Positions 1-7,947 of a stretch of 64,000 bases of DNA are shown here, piece by piece. The stretch spans positions 29,763 to 93,762 of the forward strand of contig NZ_ATVM01000012.1 in NCBI RefSeq assembly GCF_000420725.1. The letters run 5' to 3'. Below the pieces are notes generated by a model. It did no database searches, was not told the origin of the DNA, and was given only the letters and a program-made list of their open reading frames with translations. The position numbers and the translations under genes were made by a program. Numbering within the stretch: the first letter of the stretch is position 1; each line of letters begins with the position of its first letter. Source of the stretch: Marinococcus halotolerans DSM 16375. GTDB lineage: Bacteria > Bacillota > Bacilli > Bacillales > Marinococcaceae.

Positions 1-438
1 GATTTCGCCGGCTTCAATGCGCTCTCTGGCATCATGGAAACCAGGGTCGTACCTTCTCATGAAGCCGACCTGGCAGACAACGCCGGTTTCTTCCACGACC
101 TTAATCACCTCTTCAGCTTCCGCCACGGTAGAGGTCAGCGGCTTTTCCACGAAGATCTGCTTGCCGCTGCGGGCTGCTTTTGTAATCATGTCAGCATGCG
201 TACTGGTCGGCGTTACAATCACTACTGCATCAACATCCTGGTCGGCAAACACTTCTTCAGGATCAGACGTCCAGCGCTGGACCCCAAGCTGTTCAGCCAC
301 CATTTCGGCGTGCTCGGCGAGTGGATCGCATACCAGTATCAGCTCGGCTCCTTTTACTTTGTTCATCATATTGCTTGCATGAAACAGCCCGAGCCTTCCG
401 AGTCCAAGCACCGCCACCCTTATATCATTCTGTGCCAT
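1..438 (-). CDS. Gfo/Idh/MocA family dehydrogenase, inositol dehydrogenase-like (partial)
   Basis: The C-terminal part lies outside the window; about 146 codons are present. The protein opens with a Rossmann dinucleotide-binding motif (VLGLGRLG near residue 10) and carries the VEKPLTS motif typical of the family (catalytic Lys in EKP), then GFMRRYDPGF. Members oxidise a sugar or cyclitol hydroxyl with NAD(P). The start ATG is preceded by AGGAGGTGC at a good distance. Its position beside a second family member and iolD suggests inositol 2-dehydrogenase (IolG) or an inositol-isomer dehydrogenase; the exact substrate is inference. Confidence 0.85.
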   Translation of the reverse strand, partial: MAQNDIRVAVLGLGRLGLFHASNMMNKVKGAELILVCDPLAEHAEMVAEQLGVQRWTSDPEEVFADQDVDAVVIVTPTSTHADMITKAARSGKQIFVEKPLTSTVAEAEEVIKVVEETGVVCQVGFMRRYDPGFHDARERIEAGEI

Positions 439-507
439 TTGTGCACCTCCTGTATTTTCCTGTCCGCTCTCCTCTATTGGTTTTTCTCCCCTCCTGCTTT
501 CTTTACC

Positions 508-1521
508 TTAAGAAAATACTTTATTTAACTGCTCGGCAATGTTTATTTCTTCACCGGTTTTAGCGCTTTCATAAATGCTTGTCAGCAGGAAGGTGGATTT
601 GTACGCTTCCTCTGCATTTACCGGCGGTTCTGTACCATTGACCAGAGCATCAATAAACAGCCGGTCTTCTTCTTCATAGCCCCATTTTTTACTGACAGGC
701 ATGAGGTGGTAATCAGAGGAATCAATTTCCCCTTCAAGGCCGCAGGCAATTTTCACGGTTTCGAGTTCAGCGGTCGATGCTGTACTGTATTTCCCGTAGA
801 TTTCAATTGCTTCAAATGGGAAGCTCCACCCGGAATGGGCAAAGGTATTGAAGGTCATGACCAGGCCGGATTCGAAGGTCAAAAGAATCGCAAAATTATC
901 GAGCTCGCTGTCTGATACGGCCTGCGTTGCTTCGCATTTTACTTTCTTTACTTCTCCGAAATAATAGCGGCAGAGATCCATCAGATGAAAGGGCGTTTCG
1001 TATAAAAAGCCTCCGGTCTTCGCCGGATCAGACGTCCAGGCAGGATGCAGCAGTTCTCCCCGGTTCATTTTGAAATGTGCGGAGTACGCATCAAGCTGGC
1101 CGGAATCCATGTAGCTTTTAATTTTTTTGTACACATAGGCATAGCGGCGGTTCATGCCGAGATTGTAGCAGGCTTTGGATTCCCGTGCGGCATCGCGTAT
1201 CTGCCTTGCTTCTTCTTCCGAGGTTGCCATCGGCTTTTCGCTGAATACGTTTACATTATTCTTTAAACAGTGAAGAACCGGACTGACATGCATCGTGTTC
1301 GGCGTGGTGACATAGACAGTATCCACGCCTAGCGCAATCAGCTCTTCGATGGACCCCGCTGTGCGAACGTCCGGGCCGGCTTCTGCGGCCAGTTCTTTCG
1401 CTTTATCCTCAAAAATATCGGCAATCCCAACAATTTCAACCCGCTCGTCCTGCTTTAAAAGGGCAGCATGAACAGCGGCTATGTGCCCCGCTCCCAGTAT
1501 TCCCACCTTAACTTTATTCAC
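508..1521 (-). CDS. Gfo/Idh/MocA family oxidoreductase (337 aa)
   Basis: Complete NAD(P)-dependent dehydrogenase of the Gfo/Idh/MocA family at the usual length. The N-terminal Rossmann fold has GILGAGHIA (residues 7-15) and the EKPMAT motif near residue 95; the C-terminal alpha/beta domain has the LYETPFHLMDL segment holding the conserved His. It lies 69 bp upstream of the partial homologue on the same strand and downstream of iolD, so it probably acts on inositol or an inositol isomer (IolX/IolW-like role). A LacI-type palindrome lies about 50 bp before its start. Substrate assignment comes from context only. Confidence 0.85.
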   Translation of the reverse strand: MNKVKVGILGAGHIAAVHAALLKQDERVEIVGIADIFEDKAKELAAEAGPDVRTAGSIEELIALGVDTVYVTTPNTMHVSPVLHCLKNNVNVFSEKPMATSEEEARQIRDAARESKACYNLGMNRRYAYVYKKIKSYMDSGQLDAYSAHFKMNRGELLHPAWTSDPAKTGGFLYETPFHLMDLCRYYFGEVKKVKCEATQAVSDSELDNFAILLTFESGLVMTFNTFAHSGWSFPFEAIEIYGKYSTASTAELETVKIACGLEGEIDSSDYHLMPVSKKWGYEEEDRLFIDALVNGTEPPVNAEEAYKSTFLLTSIYESAKTGEEINIAEQLNKVFS

Positions 1522-1573
1522 GTTTCAAAACCTCCTGCACTGTTTTTTATTATTATTTATAATTGTTTTTGAG

Positions 1574-1583
1574 TAAGCGCTTA
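1574..1583 (-). promoter_or_regulatory. TAAGCGCTTA palindrome, LacI-family-type operator
   Basis: A perfect 10-bp palindrome with the central CG typical of LacI/GalR-family operators lies about 50 bp upstream of the Gfo/Idh start at 1521. It is not a full cre match. A related half-like sequence (ATGTAAGCGATTTAT) lies about 60 bp further upstream and matches the cre consensus with one mismatch. The regulator is not in the window. Confidence 0.4.
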
Positions 1584-1675
1584 ACTTATGTTTATACTAT
1601 CGTTTCCTTCCGGGTAATTCAAGGGGTAAACGGAAAAAATGTAAGCGATTTATCAAAAAGCTGGCTTTCTATATG

Positions 1676-1706
1676 AAAAAGCGCTCAAAGCCAGGGCTTT
1701 GAACGC
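1676..1706 (-). terminator. Rho-independent terminator after iolD
   Basis: A 12-bp stem (GCGTTCAAAGCC against GGCTTTGAGCGC on the minus strand, one mismatch) is followed by a T-run and lies just beyond the iolD stop. It separates iolD from the Gfo/Idh genes downstream. Confidence 0.75.
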
Positions 1707-1716
1707 GTTTAACCAT

Positions 1717-3636
1717 TTAATATTTGCGGGCCTGCTGCAGCTGCTTTTCTTTGTCTTCAAAGGACTCCCGTACACTTTCGCGTTCAGAAATCTCTGAAAC
1801 GCCGACGTGCCACCAGGATTCATAATCCCCGGTCATTGTTTTCGGCAGCACCTTTACGTCAATCAGCGTGGACACTGTCTGCTTTTTCGCATCAGCGATA
1901 GCTTCTTTTAATCCTTCCTCTGTCGTCACCCGGTACGTTTTCAGGCCGTAGCCTTCAGCTACCTTCGCATAGTCAATGTGCATCACGCTGCCGCACATTT
2001 CATCCTTTGCTTCATCACGATGACGGAATTCAGTCCCGATGCTCTGCATGCCGTTACCCATCTGCAGATTGTTAATGCAGCCGTAGCCGGAATTATCAAA
2101 CAGCATCACGTTAATCTTTTTGTTTTCCTGCACGCTTGTAATCATTTCCGAGTGCAGCATCAAAAAGCTGCCGTCCCCGACCATGGCATATACTTCCTTA
2201 TCCGGCTCCGCGAGCTTGGCCCCGAACGCCCCGGAAATTTCATAGCCCATGCAGGAATAGCCGTACTCCATGTTGTACCGGTACTTCTGGCTCGACTCCC
2301 ACAGGCGCTGCATATCGCCAGGCAGGCTTCCCGCTGCTCCAACGGCTACAGCATCTTCATCGATTTCCCGGTTCACGATGCCAAGCGCTGTTGTCTGCGC
2401 CAGGTCCGTACCCAGTACTTTACGGTACTCCTGCAGCTCCTCGTCAAGATGCCCGGCAATTTCGGGGGTAAATCCTTCCTCCGTATAGCGCACAGAATAA
2501 AGGCGTTCTTTTTCCCTGGCCCACGCGGCCTTTGCCTCTTCGGTCTCGTTTTTAAATTCAGACGTGTAGTCCCCGGTCTCATTTACAAGCGCTTCAATCA
2601 CGGCTTCCGCGTCGCCGATCAACGGCGAGGCGTCCATTTTCACTCCGTGAAATTCCGAGACGTTGATCGAAATAAATTCGACATTTTCATCCCGGAACAG
2701 CTGCTTCGAGGAGGTAGTAAAGTCAGCCAGGCGCGTGCCTACTGCAATAATAACGTCCGCCTTCGGAGCGAGTGTATTCGCTGCCAGGTTACCAGTTACA
2801 CCAAGGCCTCCGACATTCCACTCATGCGTGCTTTCCACCGCGCTTTTTCCGGCCTGCGTTTCTGCAATTGGCACGTTCCAGGCCTCAGCCATTTTTTTCA
2901 GGCTTTCTCCTGCTTCGGAATAACGGACACCCCCGCCGCAAATGATGAACGGACGCTTTTTGCTCCGGATCAATGCTGCCGCTTCCTTTACCGAACGCTC
3001 ATCCGGCACTTTTCTTGAGACGCGGTGGACCCGTTTCTGGAAAAACGATTCCGGAAAGTCATAGGCTTCCCCCTGGACGTCCTGCGGCACGGAGACGGTA
3101 ACAGCACCGGTTTCTGCCGGATTTGTCAGTACACGCATCGCCTGGATTAAGGAGTTCATCAGCTGCTCAGGTCGTGTAATTCGGTCCCAGAACTTACTTA
3201 CCGGGCGGAACGCGTCGTTAGTGGAAAGCGTTAAGTCATGAGGCTGCTCCACCTGCTGCAGCACCGGGTCCGGCTGGCGGCTTGCGAAGATGTCTCCCGG
3301 AAAAAGGAGCAGCGGGATGTTGTTTACCGTCGCCACGCTCGCCGCTGTCACCATGTTGGCAGAGCCAGGTCCGACAGAAGACGTGCAGGCAATGATGCGT
3401 TTGCGATTGTTCTGTTTGGCGTATGATATTGCTGCATGTCCCATGCCCTGCTCATTTTTTCCCTGGTAGACCCGGAGCCGCTTTGCTTCAGATAGAGCCT
3501 GGCCAAGGCCGAGTACGTTGCCGTGACCGAAGATTGTAAACATTCCATCTACAAATGGAATTTCTTCGCCGTCCCATTCAATATACTGCTGCTCCAGAAA
3601 ACGTACGATTGCCTGTGCTGTTGTTAATACGGGCAT
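1717..3636 (-). CDS. iolD: 3D-(3,5/4)-trihydroxycyclohexane-1,2-dione acylhydrolase (IolD)
   Basis: A thiamin-diphosphate enzyme that opens the ring of trihydroxycyclohexane-dione to 5-deoxy-glucuronate in myo-inositol breakdown. The 639-aa length fits IolD, which is longer than acetolactate synthases. Visible are the N-terminal PYR domain with the cofactor-activating Glu in [13 protein letters not shown] (near residue 62), the central domain, and the C-terminal PP domain with [11 protein letters not shown] followed by the NSGYGC segment that binds Mg and TPP. The start ATG follows AGGAAGGGG. It lies downstream of mmsA but a terminator separates them. Other iol genes (iolB, C, E) are not seen here and may lie beyond the left edge. 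Confidence 0.92.
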   Translation of the reverse strand: MPVLTTAQAIVRFLEQQYIEWDGEEIPFVDGMFTIFGHGNVLGLGQALSEAKRLRVYQGKNEQGMGHAAISYAKQNNRKRIIACTSSVGPGSANMVTAASVATVNNIPLLLFPGDIFASRQPDPVLQQVEQPHDLTLSTNDAFRPVSKFWDRITRPEQLMNSLIQAMRVLTNPAETGAVTVSVPQDVQGEAYDFPESFFQKRVHRVSRKVPDERSVKEAAALIRSKKRPFIICGGGVRYSEAGESLKKMAEAWNVPIAETQAGKSAVESTHEWNVGGLGVTGNLAANTLAPKADVIIAVGTRLADFTTSSKQLFRDENVEFISINVSEFHGVKMDASPLIGDAEAVIEALVNETGDYTSEFKNETEEAKAAWAREKERLYSVRYTEEGFTPEIAGHLDEELQEYRKVLGTDLAQTTALGIVNREIDEDAVAVGAAGSLPGDMQRLWESSQKYRYNMEYGYSCMGYEISGAFGAKLAEPDKEVYAMVGDGSFLMLHSEMITSVQENKKINVMLFDNSGYGCINNLQMGNGMQSIGTEFRHRDEAKDEMCGSVMHIDYAKVAEGYGLKTYRVTTEEGLKEAIADAKKQTVSTLIDVKVLPKTMTGDYESWWHVGVSEISERESVRESFEDKEKQLQQARKY

Positions 3637-3672
3637 AAAAATCCCCTTCCTGTTGTCGTTTTATAGAAGAAA

Positions 3673-3720
3673 AAAACTGCCTTCTCCTCTCTCAGAATAG
3701 AAAGGAAAGAGAAGACAGTC
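3673..3720 (-). terminator. Rho-independent terminator between mmsA and iolD
   Basis: On the minus strand ACTGTCTTCTC pairs with GAGAAGGCAGT and is followed by at least six T. It lies 33 bp beyond the mmsA stop and ends about 37 bp before iolD, so iolD either has its own promoter or is read only by read-through. Confidence 0.75.
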
Positions 3721-3753
3721 CTGGGGTGGTGCTATTGTGCTGAAGCTGTACGA

Positions 3754-5205
3754 TTACCAGCGTGCGGTGACCATTTTTTTGCGGGTGTAGAATTCCACGC
3801 CGTCCTTGCCGTTCGCATGCAGGTCGCCGTAGAAGGAATCCTTCCAGCCGGAAAACGGGAAAAACGCCATCGGGGCCGGCACGCCGACATTGATGCCGAG
3901 CATCCCGGAATCAATCGTCTCCCGGAATTCGCGGACGCTGTGCCCGGAGCTCGTAAACAGGCAGGCGCCGTTCGCAAAGCGGGACTCGTTCGCCCATGCA
4001 ATGCCGGCGGTCAGGTCCGGCACCCGCACGATGGATAAGACCGGCGCGAAGATTTCGTCCTGCCAGATCGTCATCGTCTGCTGCACGTGGTCAAAGATCG
4101 TCGGGCCGATAAAGTAGCCGTCTTTGGCGACCTCGTCCTCGCGGCCGTCGCGCACGAGCGTTGCGCCTTCCTCGACGCCTTTATCAATGTAGGCCTTCGT
4201 TTTCTCGAGGTGGCCCTCGCGGATCACCGGCCCGAGGAACACGTCCTTCTCGCGGCCGTTGCCGATGGTGACGTCGTCGGCATACGCCTGGATCTTTGCC
4301 ACCAGCTCGTCAGCGACGCTTTCCTGCACCGCGACGACGGAGGCGGCCATGCACCGCTCGCCGGCGGAGCCGAAGGCGGCGTTTAAAATCTGCCAGGCCG
4401 CGTTATCCAGATCCGCATCCTCCATGACGAGCGTGTGGTTTTTTGCCCCCGCGAGGGCCTGGACGCGCTTGCCGTGCGCCGTGCCGTTTTTATACACATA
4501 TTCCGCGACCGGCTGGGAGCCGACAAAGGAAATCGCTGGCACGTCCTCGTGCTCCAGCAGCCCGTTGACCACGTCATGCGCGCCGTGCACCACGGACAAT
4601 ACGCCCTTCGGAAGCCCGGCTTCCTCAAACAGCTCCGCCAGCCGGTTCGCCAGCATCGGGGTCCGCTCGGACGGCTTCATCACGAACGTGTTGCCGCAGG
4701 CGATCGCGAGCGGAAACATCCAGCACGGCACCATCATCGGGAAGTTGAACGGGGTGATCCCGCCGACCACGCCGATCGGGTAGCGGTACATCCCGGACTC
4801 AATGTTGGTCGCGATGTCCGGCAGCTGATCGCCCATCATGAGCGTCGGGGCCCCCGCGGCAAATTCCACGCATTCGATGCCGCGCTGCACTTCCCCTTTG
4901 GCCTCCTTCAGGTTTTTGCCGTTTTCAAGCGTAATGATCTCGGCGAGCTCGTCCCAGTGGCGGATGAGCAGCTGCTGGTAGGCAAACAGGATGCGGGCGC
5001 GCTGCGGGACGGGCTTTTTCGACCAGTCGCGGTACGCCGCTTTCGACGCCTTCACCGCCTCGTCCACTTCGTCCTTCGAGGAGAGCGGCACATGGGCGAT
5101 CACCTCACTGGTGGCCGGATTGTAGACCTTGTCGGTGGCGGACCGGGACGCCACCCATTCCCCGCCGATAAAATTTTTCAGGGTCGTTACTGCTTGTTCC
5201 TGCAT
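3754..5205 (-). CDS. mmsA: Methylmalonate/malonate-semialdehyde dehydrogenase, CoA-acylating
   Basis: Oxidises malonate semialdehyde to acetyl-CoA and CO2, or methylmalonate semialdehyde to propionyl-CoA, with NAD and CoA (IolA/MmsA family, ALDH6 type). The 483-aa length is normal. The catalytic Cys lies in [11 protein letters not shown] (near residue 285); MKPSERTP and the C-terminal [13 protein letters not shown] segment are typical. The start follows AGGAGGAATTTTATT. It lies 32 bp after the GntP permease, so it may be the last gene of the ADH-permease operon as well as the final step of inositol breakdown. Base composition is unlike its neighbours: sampled lines are above 60% GC against about 42% in the permease, and third positions are strongly G/C. 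Confidence 0.93.
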   Translation of the reverse strand: MQEQAVTTLKNFIGGEWVASRSATDKVYNPATSEVIAHVPLSSKDEVDEAVKASKAAYRDWSKKPVPQRARILFAYQQLLIRHWDELAEIITLENGKNLKEAKGEVQRGIECVEFAAGAPTLMMGDQLPDIATNIESGMYRYPIGVVGGITPFNFPMMVPCWMFPLAIACGNTFVMKPSERTPMLANRLAELFEEAGLPKGVLSVVHGAHDVVNGLLEHEDVPAISFVGSQPVAEYVYKNGTAHGKRVQALAGAKNHTLVMEDADLDNAAWQILNAAFGSAGERCMAASVVAVQESVADELVAKIQAYADDVTIGNGREKDVFLGPVIREGHLEKTKAYIDKGVEEGATLVRDGREDEVAKDGYFIGPTIFDHVQQTMTIWQDEIFAPVLSIVRVPDLTAGIAWANESRFANGACLFTSSGHSVREFRETIDSGMLGINVGVPAPMAFFPFSGWKDSFYGDLHANGKDGVEFYTRKKMVTARW

Positions 5206-5237
5206 AATAAAATTCCTCCTTTAATATAGTAAACTGT

Positions 5238-6602
5238 TTAAAAAATTGAATAAGCTATGACAGCCAAGAATAAAACAATACAAGGCACGATAACGCTTAC
5301 AAAAAATATAGGTTTATAAGATCTTTTGTGCGTTTCTCCACAAATAACTCTTACTGTAGTGACAACATAACCATTATGCGGAAGGGAGTCGATTCCTCCG
5401 GAAGCCAGCGCAGAAATTCTATGCATTTCTCCGGGATTCAAGCCTTGAGCCATGTAAATAGGTGCCAGGATAGGAAGTGCAATGCCTAACCCTCCGGAGG
5501 CCGAGCCTGTAATGCCACAAATAACCGTTACGCCTATAGCTAAACCTAATAATGGCGGGCCTGGCATATTCACCAGTCCATTAACTACGGTGTCAAAAGC
5601 TGCTACCTGGGCCGCTACACTTCCAAATCCGACCACGGCACATGTGTTTGCTAAAGCTACTAAAGCATTCTGCGTACCAGTAGCCAGGTAGTCCCAAAAA
5701 GCCTGCAGGTATTTACTCATACTGACACAAGCTAATGCGATCCCTGTAGTTAAAGCGATTAACAAGGAAGACGTAGGATTGATAAACTGGGATAACACAT
5801 TTAAAATAATAATTACTAAAATTAAAGGAGCGAACGCCAGAAAAATATTCGGCAGTTTTTGCTGATTCTCCGGATTCGGATCGTGCTCCGGCTCAAGCTC
5901 TTCTGCTTCAACTGCCGCAGCGGTTTCTTCCTTCGTTTTATTAGAAGGTCCATATGGAAGAGAAAATTCCTCTCCATTATCGCTGGCCTTTTTAACCATT
6001 CTCCCAAGCCACCAACCACCGGTTACCATCACCAGCAGGGCACTGAAAACACCTATGATGCCCCCCGCTGTAGGCGCTGTATCAAAAAATTCTGTTGGTA
6101 TAATATTTTGGATTTCCGGAGATCCCGGGGCTGTCATCGTAAACGAAATAGAACCAAACACTAAAGCTGCCGGTATAAACCTATGGGGAAGGTTTGCGGC
6201 CTGGAACAACGAAACAGCAATAGGATAAACCGCAAAGCCGACCACAAATAAACTAACACCACCATACGTCATAATAGCAGCAGCAGCTACAACCGCAAAA
6301 ACCGCCCGCTTCGCTCCAAGTTTTTCTTTCGTCCATTGAGCGATACTGTCTGCAGCTTTGGTTTCCTGAATAATCTTCCCAAAAATTGCTCCAAGTAGAA
6401 ATACTAAAAACCACGAAGCAAAGTAATCAGTAAAACCATTCATGTAATTATCCAACAGGGCATTTTGGAGATTTAATCCCCCTGTTAATGCAACAACAAT
6501 GGAACTAAGTAGTGCTGCTACGATAATATTGATGCCTTTCATCGTAAGATATATTAACAGAGCAAGAGAAGCAATCAGCCCTAACATTCCGATAATACTC
6601 AT
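5238..6602 (-). CDS. GntP-family carboxylate permease (454 aa)
   Basis: A polytopic membrane carrier with about a dozen hydrophobic segments and a charged loop near residues 210-245 rich in Glu. The motifs TYGGVSLFVVGFAVYP and TMTAPGSPEIQNIIP and the C-terminal SASGGLGIALP and GGIDSLPHNG are shared with the paralogue at 15047-16330. GntP relatives import gluconate and other hydroxy acids with protons or sodium. It starts 15 bp after the iron alcohol dehydrogenase gene and looks co-transcribed with it from the sigma-54 promoter. The substrate is unknown; pairing with a dehydrogenase suggests a short hydroxy acid. The gene is AT-richer than mmsA next to it. Confidence 0.88.
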   Translation of the reverse strand: MSIIGMLGLIASLALLIYLTMKGINIIVAALLSSIVVALTGGLNLQNALLDNYMNGFTDYFASWFLVFLLGAIFGKIIQETKAADSIAQWTKEKLGAKRAVFAVVAAAAIMTYGGVSLFVVGFAVYPIAVSLFQAANLPHRFIPAALVFGSISFTMTAPGSPEIQNIIPTEFFDTAPTAGGIIGVFSALLVMVTGGWWLGRMVKKASDNGEEFSLPYGPSNKTKEETAAAVEAEELEPEHDPNPENQQKLPNIFLAFAPLILVIIILNVLSQFINPTSSLLIALTTGIALACVSMSKYLQAFWDYLATGTQNALVALANTCAVVGFGSVAAQVAAFDTVVNGLVNMPGPPLLGLAIGVTVICGITGSASGGLGIALPILAPIYMAQGLNPGEMHRISALASGGIDSLPHNGYVVTTVRVICGETHKRSYKPIFFVSVIVPCIVLFLAVIAYSIF

Positions 6603-6617
6603 TTTTTCCCCTCCCGG

Positions 6618-7811
6618 CTACCTCACGGTTTTTTCAGCATAATTATAGTCATAGCAAACCTGGTACAACTCTTTCATTTCCTCCGCAGAAGGCACTTTAG
6701 GATTTTTCCCAGGACTGCCGCTTTCAAATGCATCTTTCACCATTTTATCGATAGCGTTTTCAAATTCTTTTTGTTCAATCCCCCATTCCCGCAGGTTAGG
6801 TATTTGTAAATTTCGGCATAGTTCTTTAACAGAGCTAATAGCAATATCCGCCGCTTCTTCATTTGAATATTTTTCAGCTTCCGGCTTAAAGATCCTGCCT
6901 AAATCAGCTAAACGCTCAATAGCATCTTCACGGCTGAACTCCATTACAGCTGGCAGGAGCATAGCGTTTGAAAAACCATGTGGTACGTGAAAAAGAGCTC
7001 CAATAGGACGAGACATTCCATGAACCAGGCATACAGAAGAGTTTGAAAAAGCCCAGCCTGCCTGGAGGGCACCTAAAGCCATTTTTTCCTGTGCCTCTAC
7101 GTCTTCTGAATCGTTATACGTTTTTTGTAGGTTCGGCACGATTAATTCCATTGCCGAAAGTGCCATCATATCTGACAGTGGATGTGCTTTTTGAGAAATA
7201 TATGCTTCAATGGCGTGACTTAAAGCGTCTACTCCGGTAGCAGCTTTGACTTTCGCAGGAACCGATTTAGAAAGCTCTGGATCGATAATAGCTGCTTCGG
7301 GCAAAAACGCCGGCTGTTTTATCATCATTTTCACTTCATTAGCAGTGTTTGTAATTATCGTAACGTCTGTAGCTTCCGAGCCAGTACCGGCAGTGGTGGG
7401 AATGGCGATATGAGGCGAAGGTAAACGGGAAGCCTGCTTCTTTCCACCCATATAATCACCGATATATCCACCATTGGTACTGACCACTGCTACCGATTTA
7501 GCTGTATCAATGCAGCTCCCCCCGCCTATGGATAAAACTACATCACACTCCTCCTGATGAAAGAATTGTAATGCTTCTTCCACGAACTTGTCTGTAGGTT
7601 CTGACCCTACTCCGTTATAAACGACGCTCTCTACATTTTCTTCCTGCAAATAAGTACGACATTTCTCAATGTATCCTAATTTTTCCATCATTTGATCGCT
7701 GATAATAAGTGCTTTTTTCCCTTTTCGGGTAGTTTCTCTTCCTACCTGTTGAAAGGACCCTTTACCATAGTGAATAATTGCTGGCGATTGAAAAGCTGTA
7801 GGTATATTCAT
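6618..7811 (-). CDS. Iron-containing alcohol dehydrogenase (397 aa)
   Basis: A group III (iron-dependent) alcohol dehydrogenase using NAD(P). The N-terminal nucleotide-binding domain has SIGGGSCIDTAKS (near residue 95) and IPTTAGTGSEATDV. The metal-binding domain has DALSHAIEAY and the two His of VHGMSRPIGALFHVPHG, the usual ligands. It is the first gene after a perfect -24/-12 promoter and is followed by the permease (15 bp) and mmsA. Relatives oxidise 1,3-propanediol, 4-hydroxybutyrate, lactaldehyde and other small alcohols. With a CoA-acylating semialdehyde dehydrogenase downstream, oxidation of an omega- or beta-hydroxy acid to its semialdehyde is a reasonable guess, not shown by sequence. 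Confidence 0.9.
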   Translation of the reverse strand: MNIPTAFQSPAIIHYGKGSFQQVGRETTRKGKKALIISDQMMEKLGYIEKCRTYLQEENVESVVYNGVGSEPTDKFVEEALQFFHQEECDVVLSIGGGSCIDTAKSVAVVSTNGGYIGDYMGGKKQASRLPSPHIAIPTTAGTGSEATDVTIITNTANEVKMMIKQPAFLPEAAIIDPELSKSVPAKVKAATGVDALSHAIEAYISQKAHPLSDMMALSAMELIVPNLQKTYNDSEDVEAQEKMALGALQAGWAFSNSSVCLVHGMSRPIGALFHVPHGFSNAMLLPAVMEFSREDAIERLADLGRIFKPEAEKYSNEEAADIAISSVKELCRNLQIPNLREWGIEQKEFENAIDKMVKDAFESGSPGKNPKVPSAEEMKELYQVCYDYNYAEKTVR

Positions 7812-7840
7812 TAAATTTCTCCTCCTTTATATCATTCTTA

Positions 7841-7858
7841 TTGCAAGAAGCGTGCCAA
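7841..7858 (-). promoter_or_regulatory. Sigma-54 (-24/-12) promoter for the ADH-permease operon
   Basis: On the minus strand the sequence reads TTGGCACGCTTCTTGCAA, an exact match to TGGCACG-N4-TTGCA. It lies 30 bp before the ADH start, placing the transcript start near 7830. The sigma-54 activator gene ends about 90 bp further upstream on the same strand. Confidence 0.92.
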
Positions 7859-7874
7859 CTTTTAAACCCCTTTA

Positions 7875-7889
7875 TAATAACGCTTACAA
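7875..7889 (-). promoter_or_regulatory. Imperfect cre-like site upstream of the sigma-54 promoter
   Basis: Minus strand TTGTAAGCGTTATTA matches the 15-bp cre consensus WTGNAANCGNWNNCW except at the C near the end. It lies about 17 bp upstream of the -24 element. The parallel promoter at 17223-17240 has a perfect cre, which supports catabolite control of both operons. Confidence 0.4.
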
Positions 7890-7894
7890 AGTAA

Positions 7895-7926
7895 AAACTG
7901 TAGAATGTTTGTACAATCTACAGTTT
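7895..7926 (-). terminator. Terminator of the sigma-54 activator gene (possible activator dyad)
   Basis: Perfect 10-bp arms AAACTGTAGA and TCTACAGTTT with a 12-nt loop; on the minus strand they are followed by further T. It ends the activator gene that stops at 7948. Its centre lies only about 54 bp upstream of the -24 element, so it could also serve as an activator binding site. Confidence 0.6.
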
Positions 7927-7947
7927 AAGTGTTATTACGATATACAT

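Noticed and set aside
1978..3018. Long open frame (346 codons) on the plus strand
   Set aside because: It lies wholly antisense to iolD, has no homology I can see, and is rich in His and Phe as expected from the complement of a GC-biased gene.
4259..5229. Two long plus-strand open frames
   Set aside because: Both are antisense to mmsA, whose high GC third positions suppress stop codons on the other strand. No ribosome binding site or family motif.
5290..5305. cre-like sequence AACGCTTACAA inside the permease gene
   Set aside because: It lies in the 3' coding part and encodes a hydrophobic stretch of the carrier; no promoter is near.
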